The notes under the pieces: generated by a model | The model's database searches: none | What the model saw: the letters and a program-made list of their open reading frames with translations, nothing else | Told to the model about the DNA's origin: nothing | Translations under genes and position numbers: made by a program | From: Symplocastrum torsivum CPER-KK1 | Lineage (GTDB): Bacteria; Cyanobacteriota; Cyanobacteriia; Cyanobacteriales; Coleofasciculaceae | DNA: 64,000 nt | Assembly: GCA_019358875.1 (NCBI GenBank) | Contig: JAHHIF010000004.1 | Coordinates: 1 to 64,000 of the forward strand | Direction of reading: 5' to 3' | Part shown: piece after piece, positions 56,030 through 64,000 of the stretch | Layout: the number at the start of each line of letters is the position of its first letter | Position numbering within the stretch: the stretch's first letter is position 1

Positions 56030-57619
56030 ATGGGCAAAGTTTACCTTGTGGGTGCAGGACCAGGACATACAGATTATCTAACGGTGAAGGCGCAGCGTCT
56101 GCTCAGTCAAGCAGATGTGTTAATCTACGATGCCTTGGTAGATGCCCAGTTATTAGAGTTGGTACCGCCTGATTGCCTGAAACTTGATGTAGGAAAACGG
56201 GGTGGACAACCTAGTACATCACAGACAGAGATTAATCAGTTACTGGTAGAACACTGTCGCTTGGGGAAGCGGGTAGTGCGACTCAAGAGTGGTGACCCTT
56301 TTATTTTTGGTCGCAGTAGCTCAGAAATTCAAGCCTTAATCCAAGCGGGTTGTCCATTTGAAGTGGTGCCCGGTGTTTCTTCGGCTTTGGCGGCACCGTT
56401 ATTTGCAGGGATTCCTCTCACTGATTCCGTGTTGAGTCGATGCTTTGCCGTTGTAAGTGCCCATGAACCAGGAGAGTTGGACTGGGAGGCGTTGGCGCGA
56501 CTTGATACTCTGGCGATTTTAATGGGTGGGCGTTATTTGGATGAAATCGTTCAGCAGTTACAACGACATGGACGATCGCATTCTTCTCCAATTGCAATTA
56601 TCCGTTGGGCAGGCTGTCCTCAGCAACAAATTTGGACTGGCACTTTAGCCAATATCGTTAAGCAAACGGCTGGTGTTTCTCTCTCTCCCGTGGTAATTGT
56701 GGTGGGCGAGGTAGTAGGATTACGAGACTATCTCCAATCCCCGACTGATGACGCAGAAACGCTACAGGATATGGCTCCTCTCAGTGGTAAAACGATCTTA
56801 GTGACTCGCGCTGCTGGACAGTCCAGTGAATTTAGTGAACTCCTCAAACAGCAAGGCGCACAGGTGGTTGAGATGCCGACTTTGGTTATTACTCCACCTT
56901 CGAGTTGGGACGCTTTGGATAATGCGATCGCACACTTATCTGAGTTCGATTGGTTAATTTTGACTTCCGGTAATGGCGTGGATTACTTTTTTGAACGGCT
57001 ACTCACCCAAGATAAAGATGCTCGTGCCTTATCTGGTGTCAAAATCGCTGTAGTGGGGAAGAAAACCGCTGCCAGTCTTAAACAACGAGGACTACATCCT
57101 AACTTAATTCCCCCAGATTTTGTCGCGGATTCCCTCGTTGAACACTTCCCAGAACCACTAGAAGGTAAAAAAATCTTATTTCCTAGAGTGGAAAGCGGTG
57201 GAAGAGAAGTTTTAGTTAAAGAATTTACTGCCAAGGGTGCAGTGGTAACGGAAGTTGCCACCTATCAGTCTGGATGTCCTGCACAAATTGCTCCTGCCGC
57301 CTTAGACGCTTTGCAAAAGCAAGCCGTGGATGTGATAACATTTGCCAGTTCCAAAACGGTCAAGCACTTTTGTCAGCTTCTAGATGCCTCTCTAGCTAAT
57401 AACTCTGGGCAAGCCCTAACATCTAAAGAAGGAAAACCAAAGAGCGATTACCCCTACCAGCAACTGCAAAATGTTTGCATTGCCTCGATTGGTACTCAAA
57501 CGTCCGCAACCTGCTACCAGTTGCTAGGGAGAGTAGATGTTGAAGCTAAAGAATACACATTAGAAGGATTGACTCAAGCAATTGTGCAGTGGGCAACAGA
57601 CAAGAGTTGTGCTATCTAG
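56030..57619 (+). CDS. Fused uroporphyrinogen-III C-methyltransferase / uroporphyrinogen-III synthase
   Basis: A bifunctional tetrapyrrole enzyme of 529 residues. Residues 1-250 are the SAM-dependent methyltransferase (CobA): VYLVGAGPGHTDYLTVKA, VRLKSGDPFIFGRSSSE and VVPGVSSALAAPLFAGIPLT. Residues about 262-525 are uroporphyrinogen-III synthase (HemD), with KTILVTRAAGQSSEF and LTSGNGVDYFFERL. It makes uroporphyrinogen III and dimethylates it towards sirohaem and cobalamin. The ATG at 56030 follows AGGG; the frame is open to 55988, overlapping the Uma2 gene, but that part is not conserved. Confidence 0.93.
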   Translation: MGKVYLVGAGPGHTDYLTVKAQRLLSQADVLIYDALVDAQLLELVPPDCLKLDVGKRGGQPSTSQTEINQLLVEHCRLGKRVVRLKSGDPFIFGRSSSEIQALIQAGCPFEVVPGVSSALAAPLFAGIPLTDSVLSRCFAVVSAHEPGELDWEALARLDTLAILMGGRYLDEIVQQLQRHGRSHSSPIAIIRWAGCPQQQIWTGTLANIVKQTAGVSLSPVVIVVGEVVGLRDYLQSPTDDAETLQDMAPLSGKTILVTRAAGQSSEFSELLKQQGAQVVEMPTLVITPPSSWDALDNAIAHLSEFDWLILTSGNGVDYFFERLLTQDKDARALSGVKIAVVGKKTAASLKQRGLHPNLIPPDFVADSLVEHFPEPLEGKKILFPRVESGGREVLVKEFTAKGAVVTEVATYQSGCPAQIAPAALDALQKQAVDVITFASSKTVKHFCQLLDASLANNSGQALTSKEGKPKSDYPYQQLQNVCIASIGTQTSATCYQLLGRVDVEAKEYTLEGLTQAIVQWATDKSCAI

Positions 57620-57874
57620 AGACAATAGTTTAGTAGGTGCGTCAACGCTGATGGAACAACCTCGTTTGTGGTAAATGCAACTAGAGCGTAAAAAACGGTC
57701 AAAGCCAGAGGAATTGCTAGCTCTTTACACCTGTTTCCTCAACACCTGAGAGTTGTTGTAACGCTCATCAACTAGTCACACCTTAGCGAAGGTTGAAAGT
57801 GACCCGATGTTCTAACCCGATGCTTATTGGGTAAGTGGAATAACGCTTGTAACAACTAATGCCGTAAAAGGGTC

Positions 57875-60800
57875 ATGAAGTACGAACGACCTAACACCAG
57901 AGATCTGGCTGGCAACATTGTATTAATCTACACATTTTTTAGCGGCTTTTGGATTATATGTTCCGATCGCCTGCTCGCGCTATTAATCCATGATTTAACA
58001 TTGCTAACCAAGCTACAAACTGTTAAGGGGTGGGTTTTTGTCTTGCTAACGAGTGGATTACTCTATGGACTAGTTCGATGGAGAATGCGATCGCTACAAG
58101 AGAGCAACAACCTCTTACAAGGCATTGTTGAAGGTACAGATGATGCAATTTTTGTCAAGGACTGTGCAGGGCGCTATGTCATGCTCAACAGTGCTACCGC
58201 TCAACACATAGACAAATTGCGATCGCAAATTCTTGGTCGGGATGATACAGCCCTCTTCTCGCCCGATACAGCACGGGAAATTATGGAGATAGACCGTAGT
58301 ATCCTGGCGACAGGTGAGACTCGAAGCTTTGAGGAAAGTGTCACGATTAACGGCAGCACACGCACCTATCATTCAACAAAAGGTGTCTATCGTGACTCAA
58401 AACACAATGTCATTGGTCTAATTGGCATAGCACGAGATATCACAGAACGAAAACTGCTCCTTGAAGAACTCAAACGAGATAAAGAAGACCTTGCTGCCCT
58501 TAACACCGTAACAGCCAATGGCATCAGTACCTTAAATCTTCAAGAACTGCTGGATGTCATGCTTGAGCGTATTGTGGAAGTCATGCAAGCTGATGCTGCC
58601 ACCATTCGTTTAAAAAAAGATGATTCCCTACAAATCTGCGCCAGCATTGGAATTGAGAACGACGATTATATCCGTTATCCAATACCAATTGGACAAGGCT
58701 TTGCAGGTACAATTGCAGCCACAAGGCAGCCATTTTACATTGAAGACGCTCAAATAGACTCGCGTGTAATTAATCCTTTCATCAAGCAGAGTAAAATCCG
58801 CACAATGTTGGGTGTGCCACTGGAGCGTAATGGGAATTTAATCGGAGTTCTCCATGTCAAGTGGTTATCTATCCATTCAGTAAGCGATCGTAAACTTCAT
58901 CTACTAGAAATTACTGCCGAACGCTGTACTATGGCAATTCTGAACGCCCAACTCTATGAACACGCTTTACAACTACAAGAGCGTCTTCAGCTACAAATTG
59001 ACCACATGCCCCTTGCCTGTATTGTCAATAACCAGGAACTACAGTTAACAGATTGGAACCCTGCGGCTGAAAGAATATTTGGCTTTACCAAGGAAGAGGT
59101 ACTCGGTGCCAACCCTTGTGACCTAATTACACCCCCAACCGTTCGCTCCCTTGTCAAGAAAACCTTCCAGCAGTTAGAAGCAGGGCAAGCAACAGCACAT
59201 AGTATTAATGAGAATCTCACCAAAGATGGTCGCACCATCATTTGCGAGTGGTACAGTACACCGCTTAAGGCAGCAGATGGTACAGTCGTTGGGATGCTCT
59301 CAATGGCACAGGATATCACCGATCGCCATGCTACTGAGGTGGCATTGCAGGATTCTGAACAGCGTTATCGCACTCTTTTTGAGAGTAATCCCCACCCGAT
59401 GTGGGTTTATGACACTGACACACTTGCCTTCCTTGCTGTCAATGATGCGGCGATTCACCACTACGGTTATTCTCGTGAAGAATTTCTCTCAATGACGATT
59501 CGGGATATTCGTCCCCCCGAAGATATTCCTGCCCTACTGAAACATCTCACTCAAATCAGTCATGGTCTTCATGTTGATGGCGTGTGGAGACATTGCAAGC
59601 AAGATGGAACCATTATTGATGTTGAAATCACCTCTCATCCTTTAGTTTTTTCAGGAAGACAAGCTGAGGTGGTTTTAGCAAATGATATTACTCAGCGTAA
59701 ACAAGCAGAAGAACAGTTGCGGCGCTATGCGTTTTATGAACCCTTAACAGGCTTGCCCAACCAAGCCTTATTCTTGGAGCGATTAGAACAACAGCTTGAA
59801 CAGGCAAGATGTGGTAAAGCCGGTTTATTTGCGGTTCTGTTCCTTGAGCTAGAGCGTTTTGAACTGGTTAAGTATAGCGTGGGACACTTAGCGGCTGACC
59901 AACTGATCATCACTACAGCTCAACGATTGGAGAAGTGCATAAAACCCACGGATACAGTAGCACGACTGGGAGCTGATGAGTTTGCCATCCTCCTGACAGA
60001 TATCCAAGACAGCAATGAAGCGACTAACATGGCTGATTACGTTCACCAACAGCTTGTGTTACCGTTTACTCTCAACGGACGTGAGATATTTTCTACCACG
60101 AGCATTGGTATTGCTTTCTGTGAGAAGGACAAGCTAGTCAGTAGCACCTTGAAATCGTCGAAAGAACTCTCTAACCGATCACTAGCTGCTACCCCACTCA
60201 CCTGCTCTAATCGACCAGAGGATTTCCTCCGTGCTGCTGACACAGCAAGGCATCATGCCAAGATGCAGTCTCATCTGCGTCATGCCGTATTTAATCCGGC
60301 AATGCATGAACAGGCTGTGGCACGTTTCCAGCTAGAAACTGATTTGCGGCGGGCGATTGAACAAGAGCAGTTTCAGGTTCACTATCAGCCAATTGTGTCT
60401 ATGGAGACAGGTGAAATTAGCGGGTTTGAGGCGCTAGTGCGTTGGACTCATCCTACACGCGGCATTGTTTCACCCGTTGAGTTTATTCCCTTGGCAGAAG
60501 AAACAGGGTTAATTGGGCTTATCGATTGGTGGGTATTGCGCGAAGCTTGCGCTCAGCTAGGTGTTTGGCAACAAGAGTTTGCGACTATTAAGCCTTTGAC
60601 AATGAGCGTGAATTTATCTGGCGTGCAGCTAGGACAGTTAGGTTTATTAGAGCGGCTTGACCAAATTCTGCGGAAGACTGGTGTTAGTGGACATAGCTTA
60701 AAGTTGGAAATTACTGAGAGCAGCTTGCTAAAAAATGCTAGCTCTGGAACAGCAATGCTAGAGCATTTAAAAGCATTAGGAATTCAGCTATCGATTGATG

Positions 60801-61102
60801 ACTTTGGTACGGGTTATTCGTCCTTAGCGCGTCTGCACCAGTTACCGATTGATACGCTAAAGATTGACCGCTCTTTTGTCAGTCGGATGGGTATTGAGGG
60901 GGATAGCTTGGAGATTGTTCGGACAATTATTACACTGGCTCATAGTTTGCAGATGGATGTCATTGCTGAGGGGATTGAAACGCCTCAGCAATTGGCACAG
61001 TTGCGATCGCTCGGCTGTGAGTACGGACAAGGTTATTTCTTCTCTAAACCCGTTGAACAAAACTCAGCTACGGTGTTACTTAGGTCACAAGCACAGTGGT
61101 GA
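57875..61102 (+). CDS. Membrane PAS/GAF sensor with GGDEF and EAL domains
   Basis: A cyclic-di-GMP signalling protein of 1075 residues. Two N-terminal helices (about 13-67) are followed by PAS (about 83-190), GAF (about 210-370), two PAS domains (about 378-490 and 497-610), GGDEF (about 620-790) and EAL (about 820-1070). The GGDEF active-site motif reads GADEF (about 699-703), so cyclase activity may be lost. EAL residues look complete: GFEALVRW, KLEITES, DDFGTGYSS, KIDRSF and AEGIET. I infer a phosphodiesterase, possibly with a GTP-sensing GGDEF domain. A Ser-rich insert lies in the GGDEF domain. Confidence 0.9.
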   Translation: MKYERPNTRDLAGNIVLIYTFFSGFWIICSDRLLALLIHDLTLLTKLQTVKGWVFVLLTSGLLYGLVRWRMRSLQESNNLLQGIVEGTDDAIFVKDCAGRYVMLNSATAQHIDKLRSQILGRDDTALFSPDTAREIMEIDRSILATGETRSFEESVTINGSTRTYHSTKGVYRDSKHNVIGLIGIARDITERKLLLEELKRDKEDLAALNTVTANGISTLNLQELLDVMLERIVEVMQADAATIRLKKDDSLQICASIGIENDDYIRYPIPIGQGFAGTIAATRQPFYIEDAQIDSRVINPFIKQSKIRTMLGVPLERNGNLIGVLHVKWLSIHSVSDRKLHLLEITAERCTMAILNAQLYEHALQLQERLQLQIDHMPLACIVNNQELQLTDWNPAAERIFGFTKEEVLGANPCDLITPPTVRSLVKKTFQQLEAGQATAHSINENLTKDGRTIICEWYSTPLKAADGTVVGMLSMAQDITDRHATEVALQDSEQRYRTLFESNPHPMWVYDTDTLAFLAVNDAAIHHYGYSREEFLSMTIRDIRPPEDIPALLKHLTQISHGLHVDGVWRHCKQDGTIIDVEITSHPLVFSGRQAEVVLANDITQRKQAEEQLRRYAFYEPLTGLPNQALFLERLEQQLEQARCGKAGLFAVLFLELERFELVKYSVGHLAADQLIITTAQRLEKCIKPTDTVARLGADEFAILLTDIQDSNEATNMADYVHQQLVLPFTLNGREIFSTTSIGIAFCEKDKLVSSTLKSSKELSNRSLAATPLTCSNRPEDFLRAADTARHHAKMQSHLRHAVFNPAMHEQAVARFQLETDLRRAIEQEQFQVHYQPIVSMETGEISGFEALVRWTHPTRGIVSPVEFIPLAEETGLIGLIDWWVLREACAQLGVWQQEFATIKPLTMSVNLSGVQLGQLGLLERLDQILRKTGVSGHSLKLEITESSLLKNASSGTAMLEHLKALGIQLSIDDFGTGYSSLARLHQLPIDTLKIDRSFVSRMGIEGDSLEIVRTIITLAHSLQMDVIAEGIETPQQLAQLRSLGCEYGQGYFFSKPVEQNSATVLLRSQAQW

Positions 61103-61124
61103 GAGAGAAAGCGATCGCCTTCCT

Positions 61125-61298
61125 TCATCGGCGAGTCATCGCCATCACAGCATTAACCGTAAGTTCGGGCAAATCCCCCAAAGAAGGCAAAGTGTCTACT
61201 CCAGAACAAACTATTGGCAAGTCATCTCCCCGCCATACCCAAATTTGTTGACGAGTTGGATCGATTAACCAGGCTAATTGTGTCCCATTGCTGAGATC
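61125..61298 (-). pseudogene. C-terminal fragment of a second Uma2 gene
   Basis: Directly after the TGA of the intact Uma2 gene, the same frame continues as DLSNGTQLAWLIDPTRQQIW then VWRGDDLPIVCSGVDTLP and ends ELTVNAVMAMTRR. This is the typical C-terminal third of a different Uma2 subtype. The N-terminal part is missing, so it is a remnant fused behind the neighbour. Confidence 0.65.
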
Positions 61299-61898
61299 TC
61301 AATTTGACTCTCTTCCTATGGCTGCCTGACGAAACTCTCTGACTGCTTCAACTCTGGAGGTTTGAGCGATTAAAACACACTTTGACAGCAGCTCGATATC
61401 GAGGTCTGTTAATCCAGGAAGCTCACTGCGGTAAATTCGCTCATAGCTCTGCTCTCGCAGGTGATAGAGCGCGAATAATCCATCTTCCCAGAACCAGACT
61501 TCGGGGACACCTAATGCTTTGTATCGCTCTAGTTTGTTAGCACTACCGCTGGTCAACACCACTTCAATTGAGAGGTCAGGGACAAGCCTCTTCTGACCAA
61601 GCCAGTAAGACTCATCGGCTTGAGCAGATGCCGTTCCTTGACGTTCCTGGGTCATTGACCCAGCAGGAATAAATTCGATGCCCTTCTCAACGAGAAACAG
61701 TTCAATCAAAAAGCCAATAATGGTCTTAAAAAATTCGTGGTCTTCTCCGGGCATCAGAATCTCAATTGTGCCGTTGTAATAGAAGAGCCGCACACCGGAA
61801 GAGCCTTCAAACCCTTTTTGGATCAGCTTGAACTGCTCCCAGGTTCGCTCGTGAAGAACAAGCCGTCGCTCTGTGGTGTGGTTTAGTAGTTGTGCCAT
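61299..61898 (-). CDS. Uma2 family (DUF820) putative endonuclease
   Basis: A 199-residue Uma2 protein, starting MAQLLNHTTERRLVLHERTWEQF. Family marks include VRLFYYNGTIEILMPGEDHEFF and PDLSIEVVLTSGSANKLERYKALGVPEVWFWEDG, holding the Asp and Glu of the nuclease fold; the usual lysine after the Glu is not obvious, so activity is uncertain. An ATG at 61934 would add 12 residues. It faces the EAL gene across the Uma2 remnant and is divergent from a third Uma2 gene. Confidence 0.83.
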   Translation of the reverse strand: MAQLLNHTTERRLVLHERTWEQFKLIQKGFEGSSGVRLFYYNGTIEILMPGEDHEFFKTIIGFLIELFLVEKGIEFIPAGSMTQERQGTASAQADESYWLGQKRLVPDLSIEVVLTSGSANKLERYKALGVPEVWFWEDGLFALYHLREQSYERIYRSELPGLTDLDIELLSKCVLIAQTSRVEAVREFRQAAIGRESN

Positions 61899-62106
61899 CA
61901 AGTTGCTCGTTGCCTGCCTGGGGCATTGCTTCATGCTCTACCGTCACCATTCTATTTGAGAAATGTCAAGGAACGTTCCTCTGTCCCTTTTTTGGTTGCA
62001 TCCCAATGCCAGCAAAAATCTAGCCCTGTGCGTCCTCTTTCTAAGTGCGATCGCCTCTTTTCTGGTCAGAATTTTCTTGCCAAAAAGACAGTAGTATGGG
62101 GTTGAA

Positions 62107-62709
62107 ATGCCGTTCACGCTTCAACTTAAGTGTATGGTTATCAGTCCTCTGACATTAAATTTAGATACCGTTCACCTGAGTGACGAACAGTTCTATCAGT
62201 TATGTCAGAATAACCGCGAGTTAAAGTTTGAACGAACGGCTTCGGGAAAATTAATTATCATGTCACCCGTTGGAGGAGAAAGCGGCAATCGGGAAGCAGA
62301 ATTGATTATCGACTTGGGGATTTGGAATCGCCAAACCCAACTTGGTTATACGTTTAGTTCGTCTACCATCTTTAAGTTACCCAATGGGGCAGACCGCTCT
62401 CCAGATGCGGCTTGGATTCAACGGCAACGTTGGGAATCACTCACTCCTGAACAAAGACGCAAATTTCCCCCCATTGCACCAGATTTTGTCATCGAACTCA
62501 GGTCAGCAACAGACGAGTTAGAAACGCTACGCCAGAAAATGCGGGAATATCTGGATGCAGGGGTGCAATTGGGATGGATGATTAATCCCCAACAGCAGCA
62601 GGTAGAAATTTATCGGCAAGGACGGGATGTGGAAGTGGTTGCTCTTCCGTGCGAGTTATCCGGTGAAGACTTCTTGCCTGGATTGACCCTAAGTTTACCG
62701 CTTTATTGA
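62107..62709 (+). CDS. Uma2 family (DUF820) putative endonuclease
   Basis: A 200-residue Uma2 protein of the most common subtype: LSDEQFYQLCQNNRELKFERTASGKLIIMSPVGGESG, then SPDAAWIQRQRWESLTPEQRRKFPPIAPDFVIELRS with the PD and ExR/K residues, and MREYLDAGVQLGWMINPQQQQVEIYR. The start may be the ATG at 62107 or 62134 (MVISPLTLN). It is divergent from the Uma2 gene at 61299. Function is unproven. Confidence 0.86.
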   Translation: MPFTLQLKCMVISPLTLNLDTVHLSDEQFYQLCQNNRELKFERTASGKLIIMSPVGGESGNREAELIIDLGIWNRQTQLGYTFSSSTIFKLPNGADRSPDAAWIQRQRWESLTPEQRRKFPPIAPDFVIELRSATDELETLRQKMREYLDAGVQLGWMINPQQQQVEIYRQGRDVEVVALPCELSGEDFLPGLTLSLPLY

Positions 62710-62872
62710 GCCGCATCTAACGCGAAGCGACCCTTCCATCTGCAAAATGAGGTTGTTGTGTCACCCGTAGACCAATTTCGAGAACTCCTGCCCTATCAGG
62801 CTTTCACCGTTTGCGCTTGCTTAGAGTGACACAAGAGCGATAACATCTATAACAACTCATTCCTCTTAACTC

Positions 62873-63451
62873 TTGAAGCGAATTATTGGTCTAACCGGGG
62901 GAATTGGCTGTGGTAAAACCACTGTTTCGGACTACTTAGCTAGTGCTTACCAGCTACCCGTTTTAGATGCAGATATTTACGCCAGGGAAGCCGTACAACT
63001 GGGTTCACCTGTACTGAGTAAAGTTACCGGACGCTACGGTTCAGGGATTCAATTGCTTGATGGTACACTCAACCGCAAGCGTTTGGGAGAAATTGTTTTT
63101 AGTAATCCCGCTGAGCGACAGTGGTTGGAGCAACAGATACACCCTTACGTGCGATCGCGTTTTCACTCAGAACTCGATCGTCTAGTTGCTCCTACAGTTG
63201 TCTTGGTTATACCTTTGTTGATCGAAGCCGGGATGACTGATTTAGTTACTGAAATTTGGGTAGTTAGCTGCTCACCAGAACAACAACTACAGCGTATAAG
63301 AGAACGCGATCGCCTATCTCTAGAAAACGCTCAAGCTCGCCTCAAAAGCCAACTACCCATCGAGCAAAAAGTTGCTCGTGCTGACGTTGTTTTGAATAAC
63401 TCCTCTACACGAGAAGCCCTTCTCAAAGAAGTAGATTTAGCCCTGTCCTAA
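62873..63451 (+). CDS. coaE: Dephospho-CoA kinase
   Basis: The last step of coenzyme A synthesis, phosphorylating dephospho-CoA with ATP. The 192 residues have the P-loop GLTGGIGCGKTTVSDYL, then DADIYAREAVQ, the lid region ERDRLSLENAQARL and C-terminal ADVVLNNSSTREAL. The start is a TTG at 62873; a stop codon lies in frame six bases upstream, so no earlier start exists and the family N-terminus (KRIIGLTGG) fits directly. No clear ribosome binding site was seen. Confidence 0.94.
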   Translation: MKRIIGLTGGIGCGKTTVSDYLASAYQLPVLDADIYAREAVQLGSPVLSKVTGRYGSGIQLLDGTLNRKRLGEIVFSNPAERQWLEQQIHPYVRSRFHSELDRLVAPTVVLVIPLLIEAGMTDLVTEIWVVSCSPEQQLQRIRERDRLSLENAQARLKSQLPIEQKVARADVVLNNSSTREALLKEVDLALS

Positions 63452-63588
63452 GTTCAACGCGCCTTTAATTCTCTACTCAAAAAATATTACCAATTAACGA
63501 CACCTAGCTACACATCTGCAAGCAAAGTTTAATAAAAAGAAATTTCCTTTCCCTTTCCCCCAGCCACAAGATGAAATAAAGCAACAGG

Positions 63589-64000
63589 CTACTTATCTGG
63601 TGTAAAGATAACTTCCTTTGCCTCACCAACCTCTCCTATTGGCTTAGGTTCTCCACCTTTAGTAGAAACAAACACCGCACCTGCATCAGCCGCCTTAATC
63701 TTCAGCTCTTTCTGTGCTGCCCAAGTTTTCCGGTATTCTTTTTTTACAGCACCGTCAAACTGAGTTTTTCCATCAACGATCACGGATAGCCATGAGTCAT
63801 CGTTGAGACTTACCTGAACTTCAATAGGAGCACTAGATTGAGTTTTAGGTTGTGCGGTTGCTACAGATGAGCTTTGTGTTTGTACCTTCGGTTTAGCGCT
63901 TGGTAGCTTCGAGAGAAGAAAAAACAGCCCACCCAGAGCGGCGATCGCCAAAAGAGCGTAACCGACTTTAGGCTTTAGAATGTAGTCGAGATAAGGCTCT
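63589..64000 (-). CDS. RodZ-like protein, C-terminal part (partial)
   Basis: The frame is open to the window end, so the N-terminus is missing. Visible: basic residues, one membrane helix (VGYALLAIAALGGLFFLLS), a Ser/Thr/Gln-rich linker and a C-terminal DUF4115 domain (IEVQVSLNDDSWLSVIVDGKTQFDGAVKKEYRKTWAAQKELKIKAADAGAVFV). This matches RodZ-like proteins, which have an N-terminal cytoplasmic HTH, one membrane helix and a periplasmic DUF4115 domain and act in cell shape. The HTH part is not seen, so the assignment rests on the C-terminal half. Confidence 0.8.
   Translation of the reverse strand, partial: EPYLDYILKPKVGYALLAIAALGGLFFLLSKLPSAKPKVQTQSSSVATAQPKTQSSAPIEVQVSLNDDSWLSVIVDGKTQFDGAVKKEYRKTWAAQKELKIKAADAGAVFVSTKGGEPKPIGEVGEAKEVIFTPDK

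Noticed and set aside
62760..62831. Short plus-strand frame before coaE (VSPVDQFRELLPYQAF)
   Set aside because: Only 23 codons with no ribosome site or recognisable similarity.

Overview
The window is cyanobacterial chromosome. It holds a phycocyanin (cpc) operon, a beta-carboxysome (ccm) cluster, an NDH-1 CO2-uptake module, an ethylene-receptor-like histidine kinase, many GCGATCGC (HIP1) octamers and heptanucleotide spacer repeats (STRRs). The repeat load and gene set suggest a filamentous, non-marine cyanobacterium, but I cannot name a genus. No rRNA, CRISPR array, phage or insertion sequence was seen; one tRNA is present.

Layout. 1-3 kb: end of an outer-membrane beta-barrel gene, a small unknown gene and phosphoglucomutase. 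3-13 kb: LytR-CpsA-Psr protein, a stop/start-overlapping XRE regulator and GAF histidine kinase, M23 peptidase, DUF2358 protein, MocR-type regulator, two small unknown ORFs, a GST and a PIN-KTSC fusion. 13-19 kb: ethylene-receptor-like kinase, hisG, a second GST, an OmpR-type response regulator and a decayed gene pair. 19-22.5 kb: glnN and ppk2. 23-30 kb: cpcBACDEF followed by three cpcG genes, all on the minus strand, with repeats or hairpins in most spacers. 30-37 kb: RluD-type pseudouridine synthase, then ndhF4-ndhD4-cupB type genes (minus). 37-43.7 kb: ccmK2-ccmK1-ccmL-ccmM-ccmN-ccmO and a LysR regulator (plus). 43.8-50 kb: an ABC permease, HD hydrolase, tRNA-Gly(CCC), a divergent AraC regulator/azoreductase pair, a truncated DUF1772 gene and a Na+/H+ antiporter. 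50-64 kb: two overlapping GT39 glycosyltransferases, an LptF/G permease, Uma2 nucleases and one Uma2 remnant, fused cobA-hemD, a PAS/GAF/GGDEF/EAL protein, coaE, and the 3' part of a RodZ-like gene running off the window.

How they work together. Two modules dominate. The cpc operon encodes phycocyanin, its lyase, rod linkers and three rod-core linkers. A CO2-concentrating island combines an NDH-1 CO2-hydrating module with the divergent carboxysome shell/scaffold operon and a LysR regulator. CcmM keeps the zinc-ligand histidines and cysteine pair expected of an active gamma carbonic anhydrase. glnN and ppk2 sit together as possible nitrogen/phosphorus stress functions.

Most interesting points: the PIN_8-KTSC fusion, the complete ethylene-binding site on a kinase without a visible bilin domain, a hairpin plus inverted heptad repeats between cpcBA and the linker genes, repeats embedded inside two glycosyltransferase genes, and several gene remnants invisible to a simple ORF scan. 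I did not find a convincing new multi-gene system.
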